Below are positions 33,872-45,437 of a DNA stretch of 64,000 nucleotides, piece after piece. Source of the DNA: Terana coerulea (lineage: Eukaryota > Basidiomycota > Agaricomycetes > Polyporales > Phanerochaetaceae). Under the pieces are notes generated by a model. It was given only the letters and a program-made list of their open reading frames with translations, made no database searches and was not told the origin of the DNA. A program made the translations under genes and the position numbers. Every line of letters starts with the position of its first letter. Positions within the stretch are counted from its first letter, which is position 1. Location: NCBI GenBank assembly GCA_024811115.1, contig JAKOGH010000677.1, positions 62,001-126,000 on the forward strand, in the 5' to 3' direction.

Positions 33872-34310
33872 TCACCATCCGGGAGCACCCGTGCACGCGC
33901 TTGTGAGACAGGGCTCGGGCTGCGGTTCAGGCTCCCTCTACCAGCCATTATTCTCACACGCACCAGCACACTCGAGTGCACGCTGCGCGAGCCATCAGCG
34001 CGAATGGCAGAAGGAAGTCAGAAGAGCTACTTACAATAAGGATGACAGGTTCGTGTTCAGGTTCACGCTTCCATCCCGGCGCGCCGGAGCACTCATTGGT
34101 GATGCAGTCTTCGTCCTTCTACAGGGCTGTTAGCAGGTTTACTGGGAGAGAAGGTATCGCCATGAGACGCACGGCAATCAACTCTGGATCGCGCCTCCAG
34201 CCGGGAGCGCCAGTGCACTCGTTGGTGAGGCAGGGAGCCGGGGCCGCCGCAATGGTTGCGACGAGGCTGGCGGCGAAGAGGAGAGCAAGGCGAATGGAAG
34301 TCAAGAGCAT
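33872..34310 (-). CDS. Secreted repeat-peptide precursor with Cys-ring units (KEP type)
   Basis: Exons 34173-34310, 34035-34118 and 33872-33937, phase-0 introns, 95 residues. A signal peptide (MLLTSIRLALLFAASLVATI) is followed by three units: CLTNECTGAPGW (residues 27-38), CITNECSGAPGW (51-62) and CLTSACTGAPGW (84-95, ending the protein). Each exon carries exactly one unit. Dibasic RR follows unit 1 and KR follows unit 2, each before an acidic spacer (DPELIA, EPEHEP). This is the layout of precursors cut by the Golgi protease Kex2, giving small peptides with a possible Cys-x4-Cys disulfide ring and a C-terminal Gly-Trp. It superficially resembles ascomycete alpha-type pheromones but no known family matches. 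Intron 2 has an alternative acceptor that would give a different short C-terminus. Confidence 0.72.
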
Positions 34311-34393
34311 CGCAAAAGTAAGTCGAGTAGACGTGAAGCAGAGGAAGACAGATAAGCAGCTGTTCTGACTATCTTCCGTCGCTCCTCAACCCA

Positions 34394-34400
34394 TTTTATA
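34394..34400 (-). promoter_or_regulatory. TATA box of the repeat-peptide gene
   Basis: tataaaa on the minus strand (within cgtataaaatggg), about 85 bases upstream of the ATG at 34310. Confidence 0.6.
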
Positions 34401-35660
34401 CGGTAGCGGAAACTAAAAAGTTATCCGGATGTATTAGAGCGTCAAATTGGGAGCGGTGCTCAATCACTCACGGATGCACTAGCCATTCGCGCCCTGCGTA
34501 ACAGCGATCGGCACTCACGCCACCGAACGAGGGCGCAGGCGATTATTTCTTTCGTATGCCACATATCCCGAGCAGTACACGGCCTCCCCTAGTACCTGAA
34601 GCAGTAATTCGAGGTTGTCGTGAATTCTGGAGGGGCCCAGGTCCCAGCGACTCAAAGCGTCGTAGCCTAGAAGACATATCAGGTCAGATGAAAGAGGCGT
34701 AGATGATAAATATCTAATAAATACCTGGCGCCTGCAAAGGCCTGTCGGGGTAGACGTTGCCCCGTCGGTGCTTTCCTCGACATTATCGGTAAAATGCGAT
34801 GACACAGTGCACGCGCCGCTGGCACAAGACCCGACCTGGAAGACAAATCAGCGACTCATCGAAGCAGCAGCAATGATTGGCTCAGGGGATGACTGCCGAA
34901 TGATGAGGATGTAATGGTCGCCCACGATATTGCATGCGCCGGCCATCCACGGCACCGTCTGCGACAAGATCTCGAGGTGTCGGCATTGTGGAACCGCAGA
35001 AGTGGTGAGGGCAATTTGTAGTCCGTGAGAGTCGGAGTGTAGACGTTATGGCGTCCCCTCTTCATGGCTGCAACAGAACTCCGAGAGGCGGAACTCACCA
35101 TGACTACACGAACCACAAGTTGTCATCCGAACACTGCTTCCATGGCTCGTCGATGTTCAACACTGCCTCGCTGCAACAGCTAACAGCTCTGTAAATTGTT
35201 CCATAATGCCCAAAGATAAATTTACACCCATTGACCGCCCAATAAATTTTTGAATACGACCGCAACGTCATGTCGTGCAGCTTATCCTCTATCCCGTCGC
35301 ACCGCTCTATTCTCAAAATCTGATAACGCCCCAGGAGACTGCAACTTCGCGCAGACGGGAGAGGTACATGTAGGTCCTACGAAGGATGCCGATCAGCCGA
35401 TTGCAGACAAACGGGCCACTATAAGCGTTTCGCACCTACGGAGACGAGGCGTCGGGCGTTGGCGTTCAATCTGGTTAACCTATCCGTGCCACGATGTCAA
35501 CGCGCGGCTAGTGAAGCCTTGCAGACGAACTCACCAGTCAAAGCACTCTTGACATACTACGCATTTCACCCCCTCAGTGCCAGGTTCATGCGGGCTTGAT
35601 GCATCAAATTGTACACGTGTACCGCCAGGCGAGACCTGAAGAGTGTACGGCGGACATCAG
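34401..35660. other. Intergenic, no gene supported
   Basis: Several short ORFs on the minus strand (for example around 34515-34805) have no recognisable motifs. Nothing repeats from elsewhere in the window. Confidence 0.35.
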
Positions 35661-35969
35661 TCAAGCTTGGGTAGCTTCGCAGAAGACTTGAACACCGACA
35701 TTGTGACTTTGCGACGGAAGCCAGCGACGCAAAATATCTGTGAATCTTGGGCCGAAATTGAACTGGGAAGCTTCTGCTCCGGCAAGTGAGACAGTGTCGG
35801 TAGCCAAAGCAGTACACAGATACATACCTGATTCTGGAGAGTTCAATACATGTCTGATCGAGGGACTGGGGAAGGGAGACAGCGGGGATCCACCTCTGAA
35901 TCCACTAGGGAAGCCCTTGTCGAGAGCACCGAGTGAGAGCGCGGGCTTGGATCTTTTAGCGTTGGGCAT
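35661..35969 (-). CDS. Small basic hypothetical protein
   Basis: The start MPNAKRSKPALSLGALDK is followed by Gly/Ser/Pro-rich sequence (GGSPLSPFPSPSIRHVL). A 54-nt intron (gtatgt to agcag) lies near 35769-35822, after which QFNFGPRFTDILRRWLPS leads to a stop at 35661. The product is about 84 residues, basic and proline-directed-kinase-site rich. A tatataaag-type element lies near 36017-36025, some 50 bases upstream, which supports a real promoter. I do not recognise the protein. Confidence 0.5.
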   Translation of the reverse strand: MPNAKRSKPALSLGALDKGFPSGFRGGSPLSPFPSPSIRHVLNSPESGMYLCTALATDTVSLAGAEASQFNFGPRFTDILRRWLPSQSHNVGVQVFCEATQA

Positions 35970-37238
35970 GGTTGCGGGAGTGAATCGTAGTGTAGTCTTG
36001 CAAGAGCGGCTTCGTCTCTTTATATCTTGAGCCCTTGGGCTACCGCTGTGCAGCCAGTACCAGGTGAAGTCGTGTCCAGGGCCACTGAGCTTGTTTGCCA
36101 CCCGTGCCAGCACTATCAACGCAGATCAAGCTCTACAGGCATGCGGCGAGTTCTAGAGCGGCAGAAGGTTACGAGTTTACCAGCACAAAAGCCGCTTGAA
36201 CGGACCTAAAGCCTAAAGGACAATGCGCTCATCACCAGGAATGAACATCCCTGAGGAAGCAATCTCACGACCCTAGACCCCAGAAGCTAGACGGGAAGAC
36301 AGAGACAGAGATTGAATATATAGCTTTGGCGTTATAATAGACGGTTGGAGACGAGTCATTTTGAGGATGCGCCGCGTTTGCTGTTCGACGTTCAGACGTT
36401 GCCAAAAGAGTGGGGGTTGTGAGAAAGAGCCCGCCACTCACCAAACCTGGCGACCGTCGGGCCGTCGGCGCGCATCAAATGATCTGCCGCCGGCCTTCTC
36501 CGGCGCCCGGACTCCGAGGCGGAGCTGAAAGCGCTGGGCCCTGCACTTACGACCCGGGTTGCTTTGTGGCGATAATTCTGGCTCGCCAGAGCCCTCTCCC
36601 TGCTTCTCGCTACTATTTAGCAGAATTTGTGCAGCTAGCAGTATCCAACAAATGACTGAAGCGTCAAGCAACACTGTCGGTATCATAGTGAACAGGTTCA
36701 CTGGACCATCACGAGATATTACCCACCACGCGGACAAGTGTTTATGCAGTCCACCCGAACATATGAACCTCCACTCGGAAGAATTCACGTGGAAACACGC
36801 TATGACGCCTCTGGATGAAGGGAAACCGTATATTGAGGCCCCCTCGACATTCACGAGCGTTTGCGATCTTTGCGACAGTTGCTTCCGTTCATCGTCCAAG
36901 CCTTCGACCCAGTTGCCACTTCTTGCGATAAGGAGTTGTACAAACGGAGCCTGGAAGCGAGCGCAGTCTCAGCGAAAGGTAACGTGAGCTCCAGTATCGC
37001 AAACGACGCTGATGATAATCACAGAAGAAGCCACTGTTGAAAGCGCTTTCTACTCACGGGTGTCGGCCAGTCGGAGAAGGCCACCCACTCATTGCTTCCT
37101 CCGACAGGTAACCGTGAGTGTACGTTTGGAGAAGACAGCGCTTACACGATAGTGTATATAGCACGAAGGCGCCTCGGGTGGTACCAGTTGCTTTCCTCAT
37201 CGCCAGGCCCTCTTGCCGCTTCATAGGACCTACGAACC
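35970..37238. other. Intergenic, unresolved
   Basis: It contains the TATA element of the preceding gene and the promoter of the permease at 37239. A 153-codon frame on the minus strand (36438-36899) includes a hydrophobic stretch but is mirrored by an open frame on the other strand, so I do not call it. Confidence 0.35.
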
Positions 37239-39831
37239 ATGCAGTTCCGACGCAGGTCAGACGACCATTCAGTGTCGAGCACCCTCGACGACGATGCATT
37301 TCTTCATGAGATGGGTTACAAACCCTCCTTTAAGCGCGAATTCACGAACTTATCTACGGTGGGTCGCTTCCAGCCACTCCCTCAGAAACGGCAGTGTCTA
37401 ATGTGCCTTATACAGATAAGCTTCGCCTTTTAGCATCATGGGACTATGTTCGAGTGTTGCGACGACCTTCAACACTCCTTTGCTTTCTGGTGGACCTGCA
37501 TCTGTAACCTGGTGCTGGCTTCTCGGCTCCGTCATGTGCCTAACGTTAGGTGAGTGGACATGCCGGCATTGCTGCAGGGCGACTGAGAGAGTTGCAGGTG
37601 CCAGCGTCGCCGAGATTGTCAGCGCATTTCCGACATGCGGCGGCATGTAGGTCCTTTCAGCCTCTGGGATGCCAAGTCTTGAAGCAACCGTTGAGATAGA
37701 TATACCGCATCTGCTCAGCTATGTCCTCCCTCAACATCGTGCGATTGTGGGCTGGATAATCGGGTGGCTTAGCGTTCTAGGTACGTCCTTCTAACGGAAC
37801 ATCGCGATTGTATGTGACCTACGTGTTTTCAAGCCCAGCTCGTCGGACTGTCCTCAAGTGAATTCGGCTTGGCTAACATGATATGGGCCGCCGTGGTGAC
37901 TGCGAAGGTCAGCAGGCGCAGAAATAGGCGCAAGTTAGCGATATGCTGATGGTTGAGTAGGATGGGGAGTACACAATCACAGCGGGCAAGTCTGTCGGAT
38001 TGTGCACAGGGCTCCTGATCGTCCATGGCATTCTGGTAAGTAGCAGCCCGTTTGCAGTGAATACAGTGCCTGTGAATCACGCTACATGATTTGTAGAATA
38101 GCTTTCCTACGCGTTATCTCGCAAGATTCACCTCTGGGTTCGTCATCATCAACCTCGGCACTACTTTCAGTATGTTCTTCTACTCATAGACTTGCCTCGT
38201 GTTTGGCTAATCTGCGGCGCAGTCATCATAATTGTTCTACTCGCGATGACGCCGCGCTCTGAAATGCACAACGCGGCATACGTCTTTGGTTCTGAAGGAG
38301 TAAAGAATAATACCGGTGGATGGAACAACGGCATTGCGTTCCTGTTCGGTCTTCTCAGTGTGCAATGGACGGTATGTTCTTCATATTTATGTCCAACACG
38401 CAGAACTGAAGGTTGTCGCAATAGATGACTGTAAGGCACAGCTTTATGGTGAGTTAGTTGTGCACACTAACGAGATCACAGGGTTACGACGCTACAGCTC
38501 ACATATCGTATGTTCGTTCCTTCATCGGTCTCTAGTTATTCGACTTACCTTGTGTGGGCAACAGCGAAGAAATCAAGGGCGCAGCGTACCGCGGCACGTA
38601 TTCAATCTGAATCTGCAAGTCTGTCTAACTAATTTGATGATTTCTAGCGCCGTCAGCTATCTTCATCGCCGTTATAGGCACCGGAATCATTGGATGGATG
38701 CTCAACATTGTGCTCGTTCTCTGCTCAGGGCCATAGTTAGCATCTCTCAACATGTCAACGACTCACCTTTTAACCTTGTCTCGGTTTGCAGTGAGAATCT
38801 ACCCGGGCCCTCTGGCTCTGCCTTCCTCGAGGTAAGGCTTGCGCCTCGCCTTCATCGCAGTGGACTGATTACGCCTGTCAGATTCTCGCTTTGCGCATAG
38901 GCAAACCCGGGGCACTCTTCCTCTGGGTCCGTTCACCTTCCGCTTCTCAGCCTTTCATCTGACACACAGCACCACTGCGCAGGCCTTCGTCTGCCTCACC
39001 GCGTTTTTCGTCTGCCAGACCGGCCTGCAAGCCGGCTCGCGCACGATCTACGCCTTCAGCCGGGACCACGGCATGCCCGACCGCGGCTTCTTCGGGCAGA
39101 CGAGCGCGCTCACGGCAACGCCGCTGCGCGCGATCTGGTTCACGACGCTGCTGAGCGTCGTGCCGAGCCTGCTCGACCTCGCGAGCCCGATCGCGGCGAA
39201 CGCGATCTTCGCCATGACGGCGATGACGTTCGACCTGTCGTACATCGTGCCGATTTTCCTGTGCGTACCTCTCAGTGGGAGAGGATATGGCTGGAGGAGT
39301 ATGGAGACTAATGTGCGAATGATAGACGGCGGTTGTACAGCAACCACCCCGAGGTGAACTTCAAACCGGGCCCGTTCTACATGGGCCCCGGCTGGTTCGG
39401 ATGGTTCGTGAATGTGACCTGCATCCTCTGGACGCTTCTCGTCTGCGTACTATTCTCGATGCCGAATGAACTGCCCGTGACGGGCGAGAACATGAATTAT
39501 GCTGCGGTGCGTTGCCAGTCACCAGCATATATGCGCTCATCGGTGGCAAACTGACGATGCTATGGATTAGGTCATTACGGGCGGAGTGGTGCTGTTGTCT
39601 TTGTGAGTGCCGTTCTACGCAAGGATAAGCTGAGCTGCACTGATTGGCTTGTTAGGGTGTGGTATTTCTTAGGGTATGTGCACGTATCATTCTGGTGCTA
39701 AGCTTGGCTTATCTTCATACAGTGGAAACCGGCATTATCATGGGCCTGCATCCAACATAGACCATGCAGGGGATGTGGCTTCGGCGTCTTTGGAAGATGT
39801 CAAAGAGTCGCAGGAGATGAAAGACGTGTGA
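37239..39831 (+). CDS. APC-superfamily amino acid/GABA permease, paralogue 1 (frame disrupted)
   Basis: At least twelve exons encode a membrane transporter of the fungal GABA/choline/amino-acid permease type. The N-terminus ends EMGYKPSFKREF, followed by SIMGLCSSVATTFNTPLL, EIVSAFPTCGG, YTASAQL, MTPRSEMHNAAYVFGSEG, GYDATAHI, GIIGWMLNIVL, SRTIYAFSRDHGMPDRGFF and MPNELPVTGENMNYAA. These are the conserved helices 1-12 of the family. Two +1 shifts occur, at the tttt run 37428-37431 and near 37715, and otherwise the exon series is complete. It could be a recent pseudogene or an intact gene with sequence errors. Paralogues lie at 48.0 and 62.8 kb. Confidence 0.8.
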
Positions 39832-40279
39832 TCACGCAAAGCTATTTTGTAAGTAGACCAAAATTCCAATGTCGCGTTGACTCTGTCTCGATCTTCATCA
39901 CATTTCTTTTTGTTCTTGAACACATTGCCAAGCATTCCATTCCAGATCAACTTCTACACAACTGTCAACATCAGAGTAGTGACTGCTCATGCCTAACAAA
40001 TTTAATGAACTAGATATTGTACAACAAACAACAGTAAAGTACACCACCAATGGACGGGAGCCAAAAACAATCCGCGAGATGCAATGAGCTACCAACACAA
40101 CAGGAGTCCATCTGCAGCAAAGGAGAGCGATGTGAGAATGAACAGACAAGCAAGAAATGCAAGAGGCGTTGCCCAGAGGATGAATTGATCTGCAGTAGTC
40201 TGTGTGCCGATCTCGGATGCAAGTAGTGGGTTTAAGCTGTCGTGCGGCCAGTACAGCATGCACACGTCACACAACCAGC
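39832..40279. other. Convergent 3' regions
   Basis: The downstream sequences of two converging genes. No gene is seen. Confidence 0.4.
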
Positions 40280-41361
40280 TCAAGCTTCGCCAAAGGGCTT
40301 CCGATCGGGCATGGGCGAACGGGAACGGGAACGGAGGCCACCCTTGGACGGATTGTAGTCGAGGTTGGGCACAGCGAGACCTCCAAGCGCGGGCTTGACG
40401 TCAACATCGTCGTCCATCTGTGCGTACGTTCCGAATTTGGCTGCGGAGTCGGGGGTGGTGGGCGTGCGCGGCGTGAGCTCGGTGATGAACACGGTGTTGG
40501 GGTTGAAGGTGTGACGGCCTGTGTCGTCGCGCTGCTGTCAACTGGGGTTCGGAGGACGTGTAAAGGGTAGACTTACTCTTCCGCACGGGTATCGCAGGCA
40601 GACGCCTCTTGAAGAAGTAGAATATACCGAGCAGGATGAGAATCACGCCGATCACTCCGCCAACTGTGCCGCCCACGATGGCTGCAATGTGCTTGTGGTT
40701 GGAGGAGGACGCGCCTGCGAGGTCGCCTGCCACGGAAGTGGGGGTGGGTAGTGCAATATCAGGTTGTGGGACGTAGTACCTTCAGACGAGATGTCAATGA
40801 AACGACAGCCGAGTATCCGATGTACCACGCACACAATATCCGTCAGGTGCATCACAGGATTCTTCACTCCGCCCTCCCCTCCAAATATCGTCTCGTTGAA
40901 GAAGTCTACGTCGCGCAGGGTGAGGCGTAGAGTATGGGAGCCGTTTCCACCCGCGACATAATCGCCAAACAGGCTGCACTGAGGGTCTGTGCTGTAGAGC
41001 GGCAAAGATTCGATCTCCTGATCGTCGATGAAGACTTGAACGATGCCGCTGGCGTTGTTCTGCAGGCCGTAGACGACTACGCGGTTGCCTAGAACCCGTG
41101 GTCATTGTCAAACCCGCAGGGAAGGGACAATCTACGTGAGGACGCACCAGTGAACGAGACCTTTGCTGAAGCGTTCACTGTCGAAGTCCAGTGGTCGACT
41201 GTCGAGCAAGCTGCGTTGGTGCCCGTGTTCCACGCGTCCGTCGGCGTAAACTCTACCTCTGTGTAGAAATCGACGCTGACGACCTTCTGCAAATCCGCCG
41301 CGACAACTGCGAGCGTCGAGAACAGGAGAAGCGCAGCGGCTAAGGCACGGTAGGAGAACAT
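40280..41361 (-). CDS. Secreted/type I single-pass membrane protein, unknown function
   Basis: The signal peptide (MFSYRALAAALLLFSTLAVV) is followed by an ectodomain of roughly 200 residues with SVDFYTEVEFTPTDAW, VYGLQNNASGIVQVFIDD and SHTLRLTLRDVDFFNE. A membrane segment follows (GGVIGVILILLGIFYFF) after HIAAIVGGTVG, then a basic anchor KRRLPAIPVRK and a cytoplasmic tail ending RSRSRSPMPDRKPFGEA. This plan is common in Agaricomycetes: a beta-rich, possibly carbohydrate-binding ectodomain with a Gly-rich single helix. I cannot assign a function. The join between the membrane exon and the tail (about 40520-40580) does not fit a clean intron phase, so an indel there is likely. Confidence 0.65.
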
Positions 41362-42669
41362 GACGGCGACAACCAAGAGCGGGCTGAAGGCGTCCAGGAC
41401 GGTTTTAGACGGCATCAGAGCGTCTCACAGTGTGGGTATCCATGGCCGGGCGTGCCAGGGGAGCAGTTTGGGTAAGACAGTCGCACGACGATAAGTGGGA
41501 AGGGTCGGTTGGCAATATGGCATCAATTACCTCACTATCTGCGAACGCCAGCTAATTCACATCCGTGAGAAATGCGCTGATATCTTGAGTGCAGACACTG
41601 CGAACACCAGATGAACGCCTCCAGAGCGGGCGTGAGCGGGGGCGAGTCTGATATGTAGAAGCGTTTTAGATCTGAGCGAGGTGTCGAAGAGAGACGGGAG
41701 GGCCGAAGGTGAGAGCCGTTCAGTGTTCAATCCCTGGCCTTGTAAAGGGCCAAGAAATAGTGAAGAAATTCCTGTGGATCGCTGAACGAGGTGGGTGTGT
41801 CACAGTCTAAGACATGGTGGTTGCAAGAAGGAGCAGAAGGTGTCAGACTTGGTGGCAGGGGGTTCGAACATTGTCGTTTGCGAGACTCATCGGAGCGGAC
41901 GGCAGCATGTTCGGCCAATGCTCGGCAGCGGAGCGCGCGGCGTTTCCCGTGATGCATTGGACGGATCAAAAGTATAAGACTGGCTGCTCCGTCGCTTCCC
42001 CCAAGAGATGGTCCTTCAGTCCCTTGCGCAAACGGACATTTGAATGGAGGCCTTCTGTGCAATGCACTTCACGGAGAAATCAAATGCGTTGCTGGAGAAA
42101 TGTCAAATCTCCTCAACTTAGATTCGCGCGCTGTTTGATTATCCCACGTTTGCCCGGCTGGAAGTCACGCTGACCCTGCCGCTGCTTGCGAATAAACTGC
42201 GGCTCGGCCGGTGTCAATCCCTACGGCATTAGGATTAGCCCACAGCCACAACACGAGCACACCGACTGCGGTCTCCGACCAACCTCCGCGAGGAGGACCC
42301 TCAAGTTTTCTACGGGCGTCTTGCTTACATAAGCGCCACATAGTAAATACTAGACCTTTGTGGCGCAATCGCCATCTTTCCGCTGTTCTGGCCATGAAAC
42401 CCATATATTTGTCTCGCTCAGGCCAGCTTTACATTTTTGATAGTTTCGGGATATTTTGCCCTTAAAGTCCGGACGCTCGAACAACAGTCGGAGCGAACAA
42501 GCGAACGCCGCAGATCAGAATCATGGTGGTAACCGCTAGCGCTGAGTCTTTGGCGCCCGACTTGTGGCGTGGCGGATGTTGAGTTCGCCGGCTTCTCTTT
42601 TCTACTACACACGCCCCGGGTCCCCCTGCCCACCCATCCCTCGCCCTCATCCCTGGTTTCCGTCGAAGG
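41362..42669. other. Divergent intergenic region
   Basis: About 1.3 kb between divergently oriented genes. A long pyrimidine-rich tract at 42590-42660 precedes the zinc-finger gene. gcgccac and gtggcgc elements occur near 42333 and 42359. No gene is supported. Confidence 0.4.
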
Positions 42670-45149
42670 ATGCTTGAACCACAGCTTTCAACTTGCCATG
42701 AAGCTATGCCAGGTGTGCAGCACCCTCAACTCGGCTACGAGAGTGTATCTCCTGATCTTCGCGGTGAATTAGGTGCTATGGGAAACACCAACGCTAAATC
42801 CGCGGTTGCAGGAGTCACTTTACGACAGCAGGATCCTCTCAGTCTGATTCCTGGTGCGTCACAGCTTTACATTCTGCATCTCGTCTTCTGAATTTCCCTC
42901 GCAGAGATCGTGGCACGCACTGCGCAGTATAGTCGGCCACCCCAAACAGTGACGCAGATGGTCATGAAAGCGAAGGTACGAGATCGAAATATCAATGCTC
43001 GGCCAACGCTGAAGCTATCTAGCAGATATTCCAACGACCTCGCGATACCTCTGTGCCACCAATAGCATTCCTCGAAGACGCCGCGGACAGCCCGCCACGT
43101 AAGCGGGTCAGATTGAGTAAAGTCCATGGAAACGCATCAGACATTGAAGAGGAGGAAGAACTTGAAGTAGACGAGCTTCTGGAGACGGGCGAGGGAGATG
43201 AAGACAGCTCCGCTGTGCTCAACTCGTTGGCACCTGAGGAGGCTTGCGCATTGCCGGCCAGCGCCGTTGTCAAATGTGAAGAAGAGCCAGCTGATACAAC
43301 CATGCTCCGGCCTCAAAAGCATGTTCACTTTGTCTCCGTCGCTTCAGGCCTCGCTGAACAGAACCAAGGGTCAACATCGACGCAGCTCGAACAAGCGCCA
43401 GTAGGGTCTCATGACCTGCAAGAAGCTCCGCCGTCCACATCTGCGAGAAAGCTGACTATCAAGATACGCCCACGACCTCCACCTCTCAGTCCAGAAGAAC
43501 CCTTGTCTACACGTCAGAAGCGCAAGCGCACGAAAGTACAACCTTCCACAGCGGTAGCGGAGAAAGGCAAGACTGTGACGGGCAAGAGCAAGACCACAAA
43601 AACTAAGCCAGAAGACAAGCCGAAGATCAGGACCAGTACCAAAGGGAAGACGAAAGAGAAGGTGAAAGAGAAGGTCAAGACCGCTACAAAAGCGAAGACC
43701 AAGGTCTCCGAGAAGGAAAAGCCCAAGCAAAAGGCTGCGAAGCCTAAAAGGCCTCTACGAAAGCTGGACCTTCTAACTCTCTAACGGATAAACCTATCTT
43801 TGAGGAAGACGTTCCGGAAGCGACAGGCAAGGGCAAGGCTTCGCGCCGCAAGCGACCCACAGCGACCCCTCCTAGTGAGACAGAGGAGTTCCAGCTTATC
43901 ATCCCTACGTTCGAGGAGCGTAGTGGGCCGTATCATTTCTCCTTTGCTCTTCCAGAAGCCGTTACGAACAGCCAGCCAGTACCAGGCAGGCTAGTTCCGT
44001 CAGACCAATTGGCCCTTCTTCGCCAAGACTCAGGATTCACTTCGTCTTCCGACGATGAGTCGGACCACGAAGAGATCCCCGCGTGGCGCAGTGGTACCCT
44101 TCGATACAGGCAGAGGTCATTCCACGACAGCAGGGTTTTGCATCACCGTCAAGCTCTGTCACAGGTTCCACTACTTCCGAGCATCTCAACCCTGCGTACC
44201 CTACCTACCCGGCTCTTGGGAACTGGGTGACCACATCAGCGCCGCTACAACGAGCCCCACTTCCCAGTCCGCTCGCAATCGTTGCCTCTGGTCCCATAAT
44301 GTATTGTCCGCAACCCCCGCCCACGCCTTCGCCTGCACCGTCTCCCGCACCAAACCCCGCACCGATCGCATATCGCGCAATACTACCGTATCCTTCACCT
44401 TCGACCACACATGCGTCCAGCCCGCCGCCGCCGCCGCCGCCAAGCGCCTCGCCCGTGCCACCGAGCGTAAGTCCTGCGCCGCCACCACCACCGCCTGCGC
44501 CCGCGCCCACGCCCGTTGCCACGCCCGACGCATTCGCGGTGCGGGTCAAGAAGGAGGAATTCGACAGTACGCTCGAGCGGAAATTTGTTCCCTCGACGTA
44601 CGCGTACGGCTCCCTCGCGCATCCCAACAACCAGGGCCCGAAGATTGAGCAGATCGAGATCGAGTTGGACGACGAAGACCAGGACGACGAGGTGGTGGAG
44701 CTTAACGGGAAACCCGTGCCCAAGGTTCCCGCTGGGCGACCGTATGGCGTCAAGTGTGGCAAGTGTGAGGCGTGGTTCGCTGAGTACGTATTCTCGTGAC
44801 GATGTGTAGGTTTGGGGGCTGATTGGATCGTATTTCTAGGTTAAGATTGTTTGATATTCATATGGCGAATGTGCACCCGATTCAAGGTCAGTGAAGCCAA
44901 GTTTTCCTTGCGATCCAACTCAACTCAACTTTGTTGCACTTGATAGGCTATCCATGTACGGGTTGTCTGCGGGTCTTTCCGAATCTACTACATATGCAGG
45001 CGCATGCCAAGTACGCCCATAAGGTACGTTCTGTTGTGTCGACATCTCGCTATCTCACTCACGGGCTGCTCAATCCAGTACGACTAGTGAACGCGAGTGA
45101 GCTGCTGAGCAGCAACCACACATTCTTGAGCATGACTTTCGTATGTTAG
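42670..45149 (+). CDS. C2H2 zinc-finger protein with basic and Pro-rich regions
   Basis: The N-terminal exons (SPDLRGELGAMGNTNAK, ARTAQYSRPPQTVTQMVM) lead to a long exon with an acidic patch (DIEEEEELEVDELLE) and Lys-rich repeats (KGKTKEKVKEKVKTATKAK), likely nuclear. A Ser-rich part is followed by a Pro-rich segment. The C-terminus has two candidate zinc fingers: KCGKCEAWFAE with FDIHMANVH, and YPCTGCLRVFPNLLHMQAH with KYAH. Such proteins are usually DNA-binding regulators, but the target is unknown. Two frame changes (near 43750-43790 and 44085-44100) interrupt the long exon. The start is uncertain between 42670 and downstream Met codons. The last exon may end before 45149 if the gtacgt at 45023 is used as a donor. 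Confidence 0.65.
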
Positions 45150-45437
45150 TCGTGATAACCGTATTGCTGTCTAGGTGATCGAAGTATGGACATATTGTAG
45201 GATTGGATTAATATCATCAAGGTTCGCCATTTATGTGCGTCTTACATCTATCTCGCACTGTCTACGGATACCAGGAGTTTGTGGTAAGGAGTTCTCGGGG
45301 TCCATGCCGGCCGCTGATGCTTGCCGACGCTTTCCCATTTTGGCAAGTCCAGCTTTCTCAGAACCGCCGTTGTACGCACACAGAGCATCTATTCAGAATG
45401 ACTCAACGCGACAGTTCGAGTCACGTCGACTTTGTGA

